Part shown: piece by piece, positions 46,210 to 57,301 of the stretch | Layout of the letters: each line of letters opens with the position of its first letter | How positions within the stretch are numbered: position 1 is the first letter of the stretch | DNA from: Micavibrio aeruginosavorus ARL-13 | GTDB taxonomy: Bacteria > Pseudomonadota > Alphaproteobacteria > Micavibrionales > Micavibrionaceae | Direction: 5' to 3' | Assembly (NCBI RefSeq): GCF_000226315.1 | Contig: NC_016026.1 | Coordinates: 1,550,001 to 1,614,000 of the forward strand | Length of the DNA: 64,000 nt | Position numbers and translations under genes: made by a program | Notes under the pieces: generated by a model | What the model was told of the DNA's origin: nothing | What the model saw: the letters and a program-made list of their open reading frames with translations, nothing else | The model's database searches: none

Positions 46210-47430
<1,221 letters not shown>

Positions 47431-47457
47431 TCAGATCTCCTTCAGAGGTTAAAACTG

Positions 47458-48432
47458 TTAAGCGGCAACGGGCAGGAACGGATTGCCATGCCCACGTAAA
47501 TCACTGGCGGGATAGCACCCCATAATCCGCATCGCGGCGGTGTGGCCCGCAAATTCATCCAGAACCGGTTTCATCGCCGGGTCCGCCATGTTCGCGCCCA
47601 CATCGACATAGAATGTCGGATTGGGCCGCGCCGGGCCAGCCATGTATGTTTCCAATTTGGTCATGTCGATATTGTGGCGTTCAAACACGTTCAGCACGCG
47701 GAACAATGCCCCCGGCTTGTGCGCCGTTTCAAACAGGATCGAACTGATCGCCGGGCCAGAAAGCGCCCCCGCCGCCAACGGTTCGCGTGCCAGCACGAGG
47801 AAGCGCGTGGTGTTCATATCCACGTCCTCAATATTCTTTTGCAGGATCGTCATATTATACAGATCCGCCGCATCTTCGGATGCAATCGCCGCAATATCGG
47901 GCGACATGAAATTGGCGATGGCGCGTGCGGCCCCTGCTGTGTCGTAATATTCCTTCGCCGACGCGCGCGGCAGATTGTCGGCCATGAATTTGCGGCATTG
48001 GGACAAGGCCTGCGGGTGGCTGCGCACCTCGCGAATGGATGAGAGGGCCACGGCCACCTCCTCCGCGCTCAAATCGCTTTCTTTCCACGCAACAATGTCT
48101 TTTGTCGTCATGTTTTCCGGCGGTGCGCCGCGGAAGGCTTTGCGCGGGATCATCAGGCAATGGTGGATCGGCACCATATGTTCACCAACGATGAACAATC
48201 CAGATTCTGGCAGAAGATTATAAACCTCCATCACCCGGCCGGATGTGGAGTTTTCAACCGGGATCATCGCGAAATCAACATCGCCGTTTTCAACGGCGCT
48301 TAACGCGTCCTGAAATCCGCGATAGCCTTGGTAATATCCGTCGGGGAAATATTCGGAACAGGCGCGATAAGAGAATGATCCCTTAATGCCCTGATAACTG
48401 ACCCGCATTGGCTTATTTTCCGTATCGCCCAA
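47458..48432 (-). CDS. pheA: Prephenate dehydratase
   Basis: Converts prephenate (or arogenate) to phenylpyruvate (or phenylalanine). The 324-aa protein has the dehydratase domain with VSYQGIKGSFSYRAC, the VENSTSGRV motif and the catalytic DMNTTRFLVLARE region, followed by a regulatory ACT domain (HKPGALFRVLNVFERHNIDMTKLETY). No chorismate mutase domain is present. TTG 48432 is the outer start; ATG 48408 is an alternative. It forms an operon with aspC. Confidence 0.93.
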   Translation of the reverse strand: MGDTENKPMRVSYQGIKGSFSYRACSEYFPDGYYQGYRGFQDALSAVENGDVDFAMIPVENSTSGRVMEVYNLLPESGLFIVGEHMVPIHHCLMIPRKAFRGAPPENMTTKDIVAWKESDLSAEEVAVALSSIREVRSHPQALSQCRKFMADNLPRASAKEYYDTAGAARAIANFMSPDIAAIASEDAADLYNMTILQKNIEDVDMNTTRFLVLAREPLAAGALSGPAISSILFETAHKPGALFRVLNVFERHNIDMTKLETYMAGPARPNPTFYVDVGANMADPAMKPVLDEFAGHTAAMRIMGCYPASDLRGHGNPFLPVAA

Positions 48433-48538
48433 GACATTCCATCCGGTAAAAGTGACCGGGAATTTTTACTATGGGAAGTATGGCGATGCAACAGGCATAG
48501 CCCCTCCTCTGGTCGTCATCCCCCACTCCTCGCACACA

Positions 48539-48602
48539 GCATTCCCGCGAAAGCGGGAATCTATGCGATCCATCCATTGGATTCCCGCTTTCGCGGGAAT
48601 GC
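48539..48602. repeat. Dispersed palindromic repeat (copy 5)
   Basis: GCATTCCCGCGAAAGCGGGA ... TCCCGCTTTCGCGGGAATGC. It lies between the 3' end of the amgK-like gene and the pheA start. Confidence 0.85.
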
Positions 48603-48636
48603 CGAAAACGGAAAATGGCGCCAAAAACAGTGCTAT

Positions 48637-49758
48637 TTAAAACGCATCCGGACGGATCAGTTTCGCCGTATCCTTGGAAATGGCCGGAATGACGGTGAAA
48701 TCCAACCCCGCGCCCTTCGCCCAATCGGCCAAGGGGGTCAGAATGGGGTCGTTCAGACCATCACGAATATACCCCGCCACGCGCGGTAAGTGGGCCAGAT
48801 AGCGATCCTTGCCATCGCGCACAGCCAGACGGATAAACTGCCCCAAAACACGGCAATGGAATTGGGTAGCCAGCACGCGATACCACGCACGGAACGCATC
48901 GCGTTCATCATCCGCCATGTCGGCACAATACCGGTCCAGCATGGCGTTACGCAGATCAACAGGCACATCCACACGCGCATCTTCCAGCAGGTTCGCCAGA
49001 TCATACGGAACCGGGCCGGTCATCGCCCCTTGGAAATCCAGAATACCGCAACGGCTTAAATCACTCGCACCCGGCAACCACATCAGATTTTCGAAATGGT
49101 AATCGATATGCAGGAACCCACGCGGCACCGGCGGCAGGGATTTTTCAATCTTGTCCCATGCGGCCAGATAATCATCGACGATCCCATCAATATTTTTCTG
49201 CCCCAATGCGGCGGGCATATACCAATCCACCAGACGGCGGCGACCCGTATGCACATGGCTGGCGTAATAATCGGGCAACGTGATGTCTCCCGCCTTTGCC
49301 CGTTGGCGCAGGGCGATCAGGGCATCGGTGGCCAACGCATAGAGGTCATCGCGTGTGGCCACGCTTGTTTCCATGGCGCGTTTGAATGACACATCACCGA
49401 AATCTTCGATCAGCACGTACCCCTCTGCCGCGTCCGTGTCATAGACCGTCGGCGCGCGCAGGCCGATGGAGCGCAGATACGTACTGATGCGCAGGAAATC
49501 GCTGATGGAATGCCCCGGCGTGGCCATTGGGTGGCCATCGGGCATGGCTTCCATCAAAACACGGGTTTCCCCATCCGGTTTTTTCAGGCGGACATAGCGG
49601 CGAAACGCGGAATCTTCACCCACGGGGTGAATGGTTGCATCCCCCCACCCGGCACGCGACAAAAAGGCCGCGCGCAACGCATGGCGGGCATTAAACCATT
49701 CGATGGGAGTCATGGATGGAGACGCAGATTGTTTGGGTTTTGATTTTGGTTTGGGCAT
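48637..49758 (-). CDS. amgK: AmgK-like sugar kinase (aminoglycoside phosphotransferase family)
   Basis: A 373-aa protein of the APH fold resembling AmgK, which phosphorylates N-acetylmuramic acid and N-acetylglucosamine at the anomeric position in peptidoglycan recycling. Visible are the catalytic-loop HIDYHFENLMW and the metal motif GILDFQGAMTGPVPYDLANLLEDARVDV. A Lys/Pro-rich N-terminal stretch precedes the fold. It is the last gene of a run after the GDH-family and 138-aa genes. The partner MurU gene is not in view, so the recycling role is inferred. Confidence 0.75.
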   Translation of the reverse strand: MPKPKSKPKQSASPSMTPIEWFNARHALRAAFLSRAGWGDATIHPVGEDSAFRRYVRLKKPDGETRVLMEAMPDGHPMATPGHSISDFLRISTYLRSIGLRAPTVYDTDAAEGYVLIEDFGDVSFKRAMETSVATRDDLYALATDALIALRQRAKAGDITLPDYYASHVHTGRRRLVDWYMPAALGQKNIDGIVDDYLAAWDKIEKSLPPVPRGFLHIDYHFENLMWLPGASDLSRCGILDFQGAMTGPVPYDLANLLEDARVDVPVDLRNAMLDRYCADMADDERDAFRAWYRVLATQFHCRVLGQFIRLAVRDGKDRYLAHLPRVAGYIRDGLNDPILTPLADWAKGAGLDFTVIPAISKDTAKLIRPDAF

Positions 49759-49773
49759 CGAAAATTCTTACAT

Positions 49774-50190
49774 TTACTTTTTATCGGCCGGCGGTGTACG
49801 CCCGGCCAGTTTTTTCAATGCATCAATATGCGATTGTGAGGCTTTTTTGCGCCGACCGGACAATGCGGGCGATCCGCTTTCATGACCAAAAATCGCCGTA
49901 CCCGCCCCAGACAAGGCTTTCAGGATTTCCTTGCCGAACGTATCGGGCGCCATGTCCAAAGTGCGCGGCGTGGCGGGAATTTCTTCGTCAATAATCGCGC
50001 CTTCCGGGTGCTCAACAACACGGTTCACGGCATGAGCCACGATTCCGGTTAAGTGCGGCTGGGCCAACGCCATTAAAAGTCGCGGGTCTTCATAGCTCCA
50101 CGCGATCACTTGCTGACGGGCCTTGGTTGCATTTCCGCGTGACAGGCGCAGGGCCTCCCGAATGCGGCTTTCGGCATATTCACGGCTCAT
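49774..50190 (-). CDS. Hypothetical protein
   Basis: A 138-aa protein with a helical N-terminus (AESRIREALRLSRGNATKARQQVIAWSYEDPRLLMALAQPHL) and a Lys-rich end (ALKKLAGRTPPADKK). A strong GGAGG ribosome site precedes the ATG. It is 15 bp upstream of the amgK-like gene and probably co-transcribed. The family is not named by me; it looks conserved-type, with unknown function. Confidence 0.7.
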   Translation of the reverse strand: MSREYAESRIREALRLSRGNATKARQQVIAWSYEDPRLLMALAQPHLTGIVAHAVNRVVEHPEGAIIDEEIPATPRTLDMAPDTFGKEILKALSGAGTAIFGHESGSPALSGRRKKASQSHIDALKKLAGRTPPADKK

Positions 50191-50277
50191 GGTCTGGCCC
50201 TCCGGTGGCCTGTCTTTGATCCTTCCTCCAGTTTGACACAGTTTGCGCCCGCGTCAAAACCGGGAAGGATCGCAACA

Positions 50278-51507
50278 TTAACCGACTGTTTTTAAATCAA
50301 AAATTCGCGAAAGCGCCAGATACATACCCGCCTGAACCGGGGCCACATTGTGCAAACAGGCCAGATCGACCACGCGCCCGACATTTTCGGTAATTTTTGC
50401 AATCGTCATGGATTTGGCTGCCGCCACCTTGTCCCCCGCTTCATGGGTCAGCTCGACAAAGGCCGCAATGATCCCGCCCGGGTTGGCGATAAAATCCGGG
50501 ATCAGCATGATGCCCCGATCATGCAACGCCAGACGCGCACTCTCCGTCACCGGACCATTCGCCCCCTCCACCACCAGACGGGCGCGGATACGGCCGACAT
50601 TTTCATCCGTAATCACATTCTGCACCGCGCAGGGGAACACGACATCAACATCGTGATACAACACATCCGCCGCATCGACGGATATTAACGTCCCCTCCAT
50701 CGGCAGCAACGCCGTGGCCTTGTCAAAATCCATCCGGATCAACGCATCGCGCAGATCATGCGACAATGGTTTTTCAAACACCCATGTCCCGCCATATTTC
50801 GGGTCCGCCATGGATGCCAGTTGCGCGCCATGTTCGCTGAAATACCGCAGAACCGCAGCCCCCATCGCCCCCATGCCCTGCACGGCAAAACGTGTGGCGG
50901 CGATATCGTTTTTATTCAGGTCCAGAAAGGCTTTAGCCGCCGTCGCAACACCCAGCCCGGCAATGCCTTCACGGTCATAATCGGTGCCGCCCATATGCAC
51001 AGGCTTGCCCGTAAAGCTGCGCGTGGATTGCAATTCGTCACACGCCCACAGCGCGTGTTCGGGTTTACCGCCAATATCAAATCCGAACCCACCAAACACG
51101 CCGCCATTTTCATGCAGGAACGGTTTGCACAGCGATACGAAACGGCGATATTGCGTTTCAAAACCATCCATTGATGAATTGGCACACAGCCCCGACTTCG
51201 CCCCACCCAGCGGCAACCCGGCGGCCGCGTTTTTCAGCGCCATGGTCCGCGCCAACATCCGTACTTCGTCCAATGTCAGGTTCGGCGTAATGCGCGTACC
51301 GCCCTTGCCGGAGAATTGCAGCGGCCCGCCCGCGCTGATCTGCGTGTTCCACACCACAACGTGCCCTTCGACCCCCAATGCGGGGTCGCGCACGGTGACT
51401 TCGAATTCCGGTTTCATGGCGGCGAAGCGCTGTTTCAAATTTTCCAGTTGTGTCAGAAAATCCGAACCCGTTGCTGGGACCCGATCAAACGCGGCGGTGT
51501 TGGTCAT
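50278..51507 (-). CDS. Glu/Leu/Phe/Val dehydrogenase family enzyme
   Basis: A 409-aa NAD(P)-dependent amino-acid dehydrogenase. The substrate domain has GGTRITPNLTLDEVRMLARTMALKNAA and the catalytic Lys in LPLGGAKSG; the Rossmann domain is FAVQGMGAMGAAVLRYF followed by EGANGPVTESA and IPDFIANPGGII. Start set at ATG 51507 (CAGGG upstream); the longer frame enters a repeat. Glutamate is the likeliest substrate but leucine or others cannot be excluded. It begins the run with the 138-aa and amgK-like genes. Confidence 0.88.
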   Translation of the reverse strand: MTNTAAFDRVPATGSDFLTQLENLKQRFAAMKPEFEVTVRDPALGVEGHVVVWNTQISAGGPLQFSGKGGTRITPNLTLDEVRMLARTMALKNAAAGLPLGGAKSGLCANSSMDGFETQYRRFVSLCKPFLHENGGVFGGFGFDIGGKPEHALWACDELQSTRSFTGKPVHMGGTDYDREGIAGLGVATAAKAFLDLNKNDIAATRFAVQGMGAMGAAVLRYFSEHGAQLASMADPKYGGTWVFEKPLSHDLRDALIRMDFDKATALLPMEGTLISVDAADVLYHDVDVVFPCAVQNVITDENVGRIRARLVVEGANGPVTESARLALHDRGIMLIPDFIANPGGIIAAFVELTHEAGDKVAAAKSMTIAKITENVGRVVDLACLHNVAPVQAGMYLALSRIFDLKTVG

Positions 51508-51627
51508 GTGAAAACCCTGATCCGTTAATGGTGGAAACAGGCGGATTTTCGCACGCGAGCCATAGACCAGCAAGGCGGTCACAGGGCGGTGCAACAAACA
51601 CAGAGTGAGCGGGAAAAACACACAAAC

Positions 51628-51695
51628 CGTCATACCGGCGAAGGCCGGTATCCATACAATCCATCCACTGGATACCGGCCTTCGCCGGTATGACG
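51628..51695. repeat. Dispersed palindromic repeat (copy 6)
   Basis: CGTCATACCGGCGAAGGCCG and the inverse CGGCCTTCGCCGGTATGACG, around ATCCA/TGGAT. It lies between mfd and the dehydrogenase gene. Confidence 0.85.
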
Positions 51696-51721
51696 AAAAT
51701 GGAGTATTTGCAGCGTTGCGC

Positions 51722-54700
51722 TTATCCCTGCGCCAGCCCCGCCAATTCGCGGATCAAGCCCTGAACCCCCTGCACCCGATGGGCGGGACGGTCCCAGGAC
51801 CGGACAGCGGCCAGTTTCTGGTCCGGACGCAGTTTGATTGACCCGGCTTTGGATTGCAGCCATTGCATAATGGCCACCGGATTGGGCGGAGCATCTTTAT
51901 AGAAGCCGATGACGGCCCCCTTTGGCCCGGCATCGACCCGGTCCACATGCGCGGCGCGGCAGAGTTGCTTGATCTCGACAATCTGCAACAGGTTTTCAAC
52001 TTCATCCGGTACAGGACCGAAACGGTCGATCAATTCCGCGGCAAAACCCTCGATGTCCGATTTGGTTTCCAATTCGGACAGACGACGATACAGGCTCATC
52101 CGCACATTCAGATCCTCGACATAGTTTTCGGGGATCAGGACGGACGTGCCGATATTGATTTGCGGTGACCAGCGTTCTTCGTGTGGCGCGGCACCCAGTT
52201 CGGAACCCGCACGCGCTTCGGCCACAGCCTCTTCCAGCATTTGCTGGTACAACTCCACACCCACTTCGCGGATATGGCCGGATTGTTCTTCGCCCAGCAA
52301 GTTCCCTGCCCCGCGAATGTCCATATCGTGGCTGGCCAATTGGAAGCCCGCGCCCAGCGTGTCGAGCGTTTCCATCACCTCCAACCGCTTTTGTGCGGTG
52401 GGGGATAATTTTTGATCCGGGGCGTAGGTCAGATAGGCGTAAGAGCGCAATTTCGACCGCCCGACGCGCCCACGAATTTGATAAAGCTGGGACAGGCCAA
52501 ATAGATCGGATCGGTGAATCACAATCGTGTTCGCGGTTGGAATATCAATCCCGTTTTCAATGATATTGGTGGCCAGTAAAACGTTATATTGCCCATCATA
52601 GAAGGCCGTCATGCGGTCCTCCAGTTCCTGCGTGCTCATCTGGCCATGCGCGGCGATGACTTTCACCTCGGGCACCAGTTCCTTCAGCATCCGTTCGACT
52701 TCGTCCAGATCCTTGATCCGCGGGCAGACATAGAAGCTTTGCCCACCGCGATAATGTTCACGCAACAAGGCCTCGCGGATCACAACCGGGTCAAATGGCA
52801 AAACGAATGTCCGCACGGCCAGACGATCCACCGGCGGGGTCGCCATCAACGACAAATCCCGCACCCCGGTCAGCGACATTTGCAATGTCCGCGGGATCGG
52901 CGTGGCCGTCAGGGTCAGAACGTGGACGTTGTTCTTGATCTCTTTCAAATATTCTTTCTGCTTCACGCCGAACCGTTGTTCTTCGTCCACGATCAACAGG
53001 CCGAGATTTTTGAATTTCACACTCTTGGAAAACAGCGCATGTGTACCAATAACGATATTCACATCTCCATCGCGCAGGCCGTCCTTGGCCTTTGCCGCAT
53101 CACGCGGGCTTGCAAAACGGGACAATTGTTCGATACGCAGCCCCAGCCCCGCAAAGCGCTTTGAAAAATTCTGGTAATGCTGACGGGCCAGCAACGTGGT
53201 TGGCACGACCAACGCCACCTGTGCACCGGACATGGCGGCGATAAAGGCGGCGCGCAGGGCGACCTCCGTCTTGCCAAACCCGACATCGCCGCAGACCAGA
53301 CGATCCATCGGGTGGTCGGTGTTCAAATCCTCCATCACATCCATGATGGCGCGCAATTGGTCGTCGGTTTCCTGATACGGGAAACGGGACACGAATTCGT
53401 CGTAGATGCCATCGCTGACGTGTAATTTTTCACTTCGCTGCATCATGCGGGCGGCGGCGATTTTCAACAGCCCCTCCGCCATACGCATCAAATCTTTCTT
53501 CACGCGGGCTTTGCGCGCCTGCCACCCGGCCCCACCGAGCTTGTCCAGCTGGGTCGTGCCTTCGTCACTGCCGAAACGGGACAGGACCTCAATATTCACA
53601 ACAGGCACGAACAATTTATCGCCGCCGTCATAAACAACCTTCAGGCAATCATGCACAGTCCCGGCGGCGGAAATGGTTTCCAGCCCCTCAAACCGGCCAA
53701 TCCCATGATCGACGTGAACAACCAGATCACCGGGCGTCAGCGAAGACACTTCGGTCAGGAAATTATCGGCCTTGCGCTTCTTCTGCTTCCGCCGCGCCAT
53801 GCGATCGCCAAGGATGTCCTGTTCCGTCAAAATCGCCAGATCGGGCGATACAAACCCGTTTTCCAACGTCAAAATCGCCATCCCCGTCTGGCCGGGGTTC
53901 AGCGATTTCACATCATCCCAATGGTCGCAATCTTTGAAATTGGCGAATCCCGCATTGGTCATCAAACTGCGCAGGCGTTCGCGTGATCCGGGGCTGTAGG
54001 CCGCAATAACGATCTTGCGCCCCTTCTCCAAACGCAGATGCGCAACATGATTGGCCAATTCGCCAAACACATCGGCGTCCGGACGCGCACGAATGTCACC
54101 GAAATCGCGCCCTTTGCGCCCGCCTGCATCCTCCATCCCCGCTTCTTCGGCCGCACCAAAGGGGGAGAGTTGCATTTCATCCGCCGCCAATCGACGCCAT
54201 TCATCGGTGCCGATATACAAATCATTCACCGGAACGGGGTGATAGATGGTTCCGGACAAGGATACATCACTACCCTCTTTCCGCGCTTTCTTCTTGTCCT
54301 TGGCAGAATCTTCCAGGGTGCGGCGGGCGGCGTAGAAATCCTCCACCTGCGCCAGACGTTCGGCGCGGGATTGTTCGGCCAGATGATCCACAGTCACGGA
54401 CGCACCCGGCGCATAATCGAACAACGTATCCAGCCGATCAAAAAACAACGGCAACCAATGATCCATGCCGTTATAACGGCGCGCGGACGATACGGCCTCA
54501 TACAGCGGATCATCATTGCGCACCACACCGAATAAATCACGGTACCGCGCGCGGAACCGGGCGATAGAATCTTCGTTCAGGAAAAATTCGGTCGCGGGGC
54601 GCAGGGCGAAATGCGACAATTTCTTATCCGTGCGCTGGCTGGCGGGGTCGAAGGTGCGAATGCCCTCCAACGTATCACCAAACAGGTCGAGGCGAATTGG

Positions 54701-55261
54701 ATCGTCATACCCCGGCGGGAACAAATCAATAATACCGCCGCGCTGCGCGAACTCCCCCGCTTCACGCACTGTATCAGTGCGGACATAGCCGTTTTGGCCC
54801 AGGAAGTTCATCAGTGCATCGACATTCACCCGTTCCCCCACGCGCGCAATGAAGCTGGCCCCTTCCAATGCCGCGCGCGGTGTCACGCGTTGCGTCACCG
54901 CATTCACAGTGGTCAGGACAAGGCGCGGAAAGCGTTCTTTCTGCTGGTCCCAATGGATCAGGGTTGCGAGAGCCGCCACACGGTGCGCGACAATATCGTT
55001 GTTGGGTGATACGCGGTCATAGGGCAAACAATCCCACGCCGGGAATTGCACCACCTGCACATCGGGCGCAAAGAACGCCAGCAGGTCGGCCAGTTCCGCC
55101 ACACGCGCATCATCCATCGCGACGTGAATCAGCACCCGGTCATCGGGCATCAACGCCCGCGCCCGGTCGGCCAGAATGCGCGCATCCATCCCCTCGGGCG
55201 CCCCGAACAGGGTCCGCAGGGTCGATACAGATTTAGAAGATGGTTCAGAAGCGCCGGACAT
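51722..55261 (-). CDS. mfd: Transcription-repair coupling factor
   Basis: Removes stalled RNA polymerase and recruits UvrA to damage. The 1179-aa protein has the UvrB-homology N-terminus (FPAWDCLPYDRVSPN), the RNA-polymerase-interacting domain (SLTPGDLVVHVDHGIGRFEGL), the helicase domain with Walker A GDVGFGKTEVALRA and DEEQRFG, and the TRCF domain near the C-terminus. The start is ATG 55261 by analogy with homologues; ATG 55288 is possible and neither has a clear ribosome site. Divergent from the GNAT gene, it lies in the usual alphaproteobacterial recG/sdhE/mfd region. Confidence 0.95.
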   Translation of the reverse strand: MSGASEPSSKSVSTLRTLFGAPEGMDARILADRARALMPDDRVLIHVAMDDARVAELADLLAFFAPDVQVVQFPAWDCLPYDRVSPNNDIVAHRVAALATLIHWDQQKERFPRLVLTTVNAVTQRVTPRAALEGASFIARVGERVNVDALMNFLGQNGYVRTDTVREAGEFAQRGGIIDLFPPGYDDPIRLDLFGDTLEGIRTFDPASQRTDKKLSHFALRPATEFFLNEDSIARFRARYRDLFGVVRNDDPLYEAVSSARRYNGMDHWLPLFFDRLDTLFDYAPGASVTVDHLAEQSRAERLAQVEDFYAARRTLEDSAKDKKKARKEGSDVSLSGTIYHPVPVNDLYIGTDEWRRLAADEMQLSPFGAAEEAGMEDAGGRKGRDFGDIRARPDADVFGELANHVAHLRLEKGRKIVIAAYSPGSRERLRSLMTNAGFANFKDCDHWDDVKSLNPGQTGMAILTLENGFVSPDLAILTEQDILGDRMARRKQKKRKADNFLTEVSSLTPGDLVVHVDHGIGRFEGLETISAAGTVHDCLKVVYDGGDKLFVPVVNIEVLSRFGSDEGTTQLDKLGGAGWQARKARVKKDLMRMAEGLLKIAAARMMQRSEKLHVSDGIYDEFVSRFPYQETDDQLRAIMDVMEDLNTDHPMDRLVCGDVGFGKTEVALRAAFIAAMSGAQVALVVPTTLLARQHYQNFSKRFAGLGLRIEQLSRFASPRDAAKAKDGLRDGDVNIVIGTHALFSKSVKFKNLGLLIVDEEQRFGVKQKEYLKEIKNNVHVLTLTATPIPRTLQMSLTGVRDLSLMATPPVDRLAVRTFVLPFDPVVIREALLREHYRGGQSFYVCPRIKDLDEVERMLKELVPEVKVIAAHGQMSTQELEDRMTAFYDGQYNVLLATNIIENGIDIPTANTIVIHRSDLFGLSQLYQIRGRVGRSKLRSYAYLTYAPDQKLSPTAQKRLEVMETLDTLGAGFQLASHDMDIRGAGNLLGEEQSGHIREVGVELYQQMLEEAVAEARAGSELGAAPHEERWSPQINIGTSVLIPENYVEDLNVRMSLYRRLSELETKSDIEGFAAELIDRFGPVPDEVENLLQIVEIKQLCRAAHVDRVDAGPKGAVIGFYKDAPPNPVAIMQWLQSKAGSIKLRPDQKLAAVRSWDRPAHRVQGVQGLIRELAGLAQG

Positions 55262-55470
55262 AGGCGGTTTTGTACCCCCCCAATCCATTCAGATCAAAGG
55301 TTTTTTCAGCTCTCAAACCGCCCCCAAACCAGACTTTTTGCATCGCAACAAATACACCAATAAATTCAGCGCACTATGTCAAAAAAGATGGCGACAAAAA
55401 TCGGATTGGGATAAATACTGTGCCGCAGCAGACAGAAAAACAACCAATTCAACTGCGTAAAAAACAGGAC

Positions 55471-56271
55471 ATGAGTCGTATGGGACTGCAATTTGCCAAC
55501 GTGACGAAGGATCGCAAGGATCTGTTTAACGCCCTTGCCCAAGCCTACAGCGAAATCTATATCCCGGCTTTTCCCGATGTGAACGAGCGCGAAAGCCTGG
55601 AACAAATCCACGGGCTGATGAACGGGGCCGTTCCCGGCGTTCAGGCCATCGTGAACATTGCCGGAAACAACCTGACCTCCAATGGCCCGGACCGCGTGGT
55701 CAAGGGCATTGCCGTGGCGTACCACTTTCACCCGGAACACGTCGGATTGCTGGCCTATAACGCCGTGTGCCCCAAGGCCAAAGGCGAAGGCATTGGAAAA
55801 ATTCTGGTTCACAGCCGGATTGAATCATTGAAACAACTGTCGGCCAATCAAAACGCATCCTTGCGTGGTGTGTTTGTTGAATGCCACGACCCCGCCGTGA
55901 TTGATGCCAAAAACGATGTCATGGACCCCAGCGCCCGCATCCGCCTGTTCACATCATGGGGGGCGCGCGAAGTGCCGTTTAACTATGTTCAACCACCGTT
56001 GGACGCGCATCTGGATTATTGCGACACGATGAATTTGTACAATTATCCGGTGGATGGCCAATATGCCACACCACAGGCCGCGCTTGATTTCGTGAAGGCC
56101 CAATTCAACAAAGCCCTGCCCAACTTCGACCATACCCAGATTGCGCATTACCGGAACATGATGCAGGAACTGGCAGAATGGAGCGCCAAGGCCGCCAACG
56201 ACAACACACCGCAAAAGGAAACCGCCCCCCTGTTAGACAAGGCGGCGGTTCAAGCTTTGAAATTCGTTTAA
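55471..56271 (+). CDS. GNAT-family acetyltransferase
   Basis: A 266-aa protein with a GNAT-like core: YNAVCPKAKGEGIGKILVHSRIESLK carries the acetyl-CoA loop (K-x-x-G-x-G). The N-terminal segment LFNALAQAYSEIYIPAFPDVNERESLEQIH is family-like. The acceptor substrate is unknown. The start at ATG 55471 is provisional (AGGA very close); ATG 55480 or GTG 55420 are alternatives. It converges with a nitrilase-family gene; in other bacteria GNAT and nitrilase domains are fused into one protein, which suggests a functional link. Confidence 0.78.
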   Translation: MSRMGLQFANVTKDRKDLFNALAQAYSEIYIPAFPDVNERESLEQIHGLMNGAVPGVQAIVNIAGNNLTSNGPDRVVKGIAVAYHFHPEHVGLLAYNAVCPKAKGEGIGKILVHSRIESLKQLSANQNASLRGVFVECHDPAVIDAKNDVMDPSARIRLFTSWGAREVPFNYVQPPLDAHLDYCDTMNLYNYPVDGQYATPQAALDFVKAQFNKALPNFDHTQIAHYRNMMQELAEWSAKAANDNTPQKETAPLLDKAAVQALKFV

Positions 56272-56274
56272 TTG

Positions 56275-56303
56275 GAAGCGGCTTACATTAAGCCGCTTCT
56301 TTA
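56275..56303. terminator. Bidirectional terminator between GNAT and nitrilase genes
   Basis: GAAGCGGCTT / AAGCCGCTTC perfect 10-bp stem-loop, then TTTAATTT. It covers the last codons of the nitrilase gene. Confidence 0.75.
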
Positions 56304-57205
56304 ATTTCCACGCCATCGGCGTTCCACGGGCCCGGCCAGACTTCCGGTTCGCCATGACGGATCGCGCGGATTTTGCCCAGCGGCACATCGCGGGAAATCA
56401 GCATATCACCCGGCAGTTCCTTGCCCGGCGACACCGCAATTTCGGCCCAGATGCCGTTATAACCAAACGCTTCTTCGCACGGCAGGTACAAGGATGCACC
56501 GCTGTGATAGGTGTCGCGTTTCTTCCCGGCCAATGTCGGAGCCCCCACGCAACCAACAACGGCCAGCGCGGTCAGCATTTCAACGGCCCGCGCCTTGGCG
56601 CAGCCAAACACGCGGTGATAACCGGACGGTTTCGACGTTTGCGACGGCACGAAGATCAGATCGATATCCAGCATGGACATTTTGCACGACAGGATCGGCA
56701 TTTCGATGTCGAGGCAGATCAGGATGGACAGACGGAACCCGCGCCATTCGATGATCTTCACATCCTTGCCCACTTCCAGTTCCCACGATGCCGGGTCCTT
56801 TTCAAACGGGGTCATGACCAGCTTGTCATGGAACGCCGCTTCGCGGTCCGGGAACAGGAACCAGCACCGGTTGGTGAAACCATTGCCGCTGTCATGCGGC
56901 CACGGCATGCTGCCCGCGACCAGCGCAACACCGGTTTTCTTGACCAGCTCTTGCAGGATCGGTTGAACGATCTGCGCCTGACCCGCCATCCATTCGACTT
57001 CCCCCGTCGGAGGCAGATCGGCCGGAGCGTAATGCAGCATCCCTTCCGAGCAATATTCCGGGATCAGCAGCACATCGGCTTTTTCCGCCTTCGCGCGCTC
57101 CAACTGGCTTTCCACCAAAGCGCACCAATCATGGGCGTCTTTTACAGGTGTGCCATAGTTGGCAACCCAGTGGGCAATCGTCATGGTTTCTTTGTTGGCC
57201 GTCAT
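56288..57205 (-). CDS. Carbon-nitrogen hydrolase (nitrilase superfamily)
   Basis: A 305-aa amidase-type enzyme. The Glu-Lys-Cys triad is visible as E50 (LLIPEYCSEG), K128 (FHDKLVMTPFE) and C164 (LSILICLDIEMP). The substrate is unknown. It is convergent with the GNAT gene, and both enzyme types occur as fusions elsewhere, so they may act on a shared amide or amine metabolite. The C-terminal codons overlap the terminator hairpin. Confidence 0.88.
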   Translation of the reverse strand: MTANKETMTIAHWVANYGTPVKDAHDWCALVESQLERAKAEKADVLLIPEYCSEGMLHYAPADLPPTGEVEWMAGQAQIVQPILQELVKKTGVALVAGSMPWPHDSGNGFTNRCWFLFPDREAAFHDKLVMTPFEKDPASWELEVGKDVKIIEWRGFRLSILICLDIEMPILSCKMSMLDIDLIFVPSQTSKPSGYHRVFGCAKARAVEMLTALAVVGCVGAPTLAGKKRDTYHSGASLYLPCEEAFGYNGIWAEIAVSPGKELPGDMLISRDVPLGKIRAIRHGEPEVWPGPWNADGVEIKEAA

Positions 57206-57301
57206 GTCATTACACCAGTCTGCTACAGGTCAAAGGGGGTTATATTGCGGCGCCAATAAACCATTGCCGCCGCCAAGTTTCAACAAATTCCGACGTTGGG
57301 A

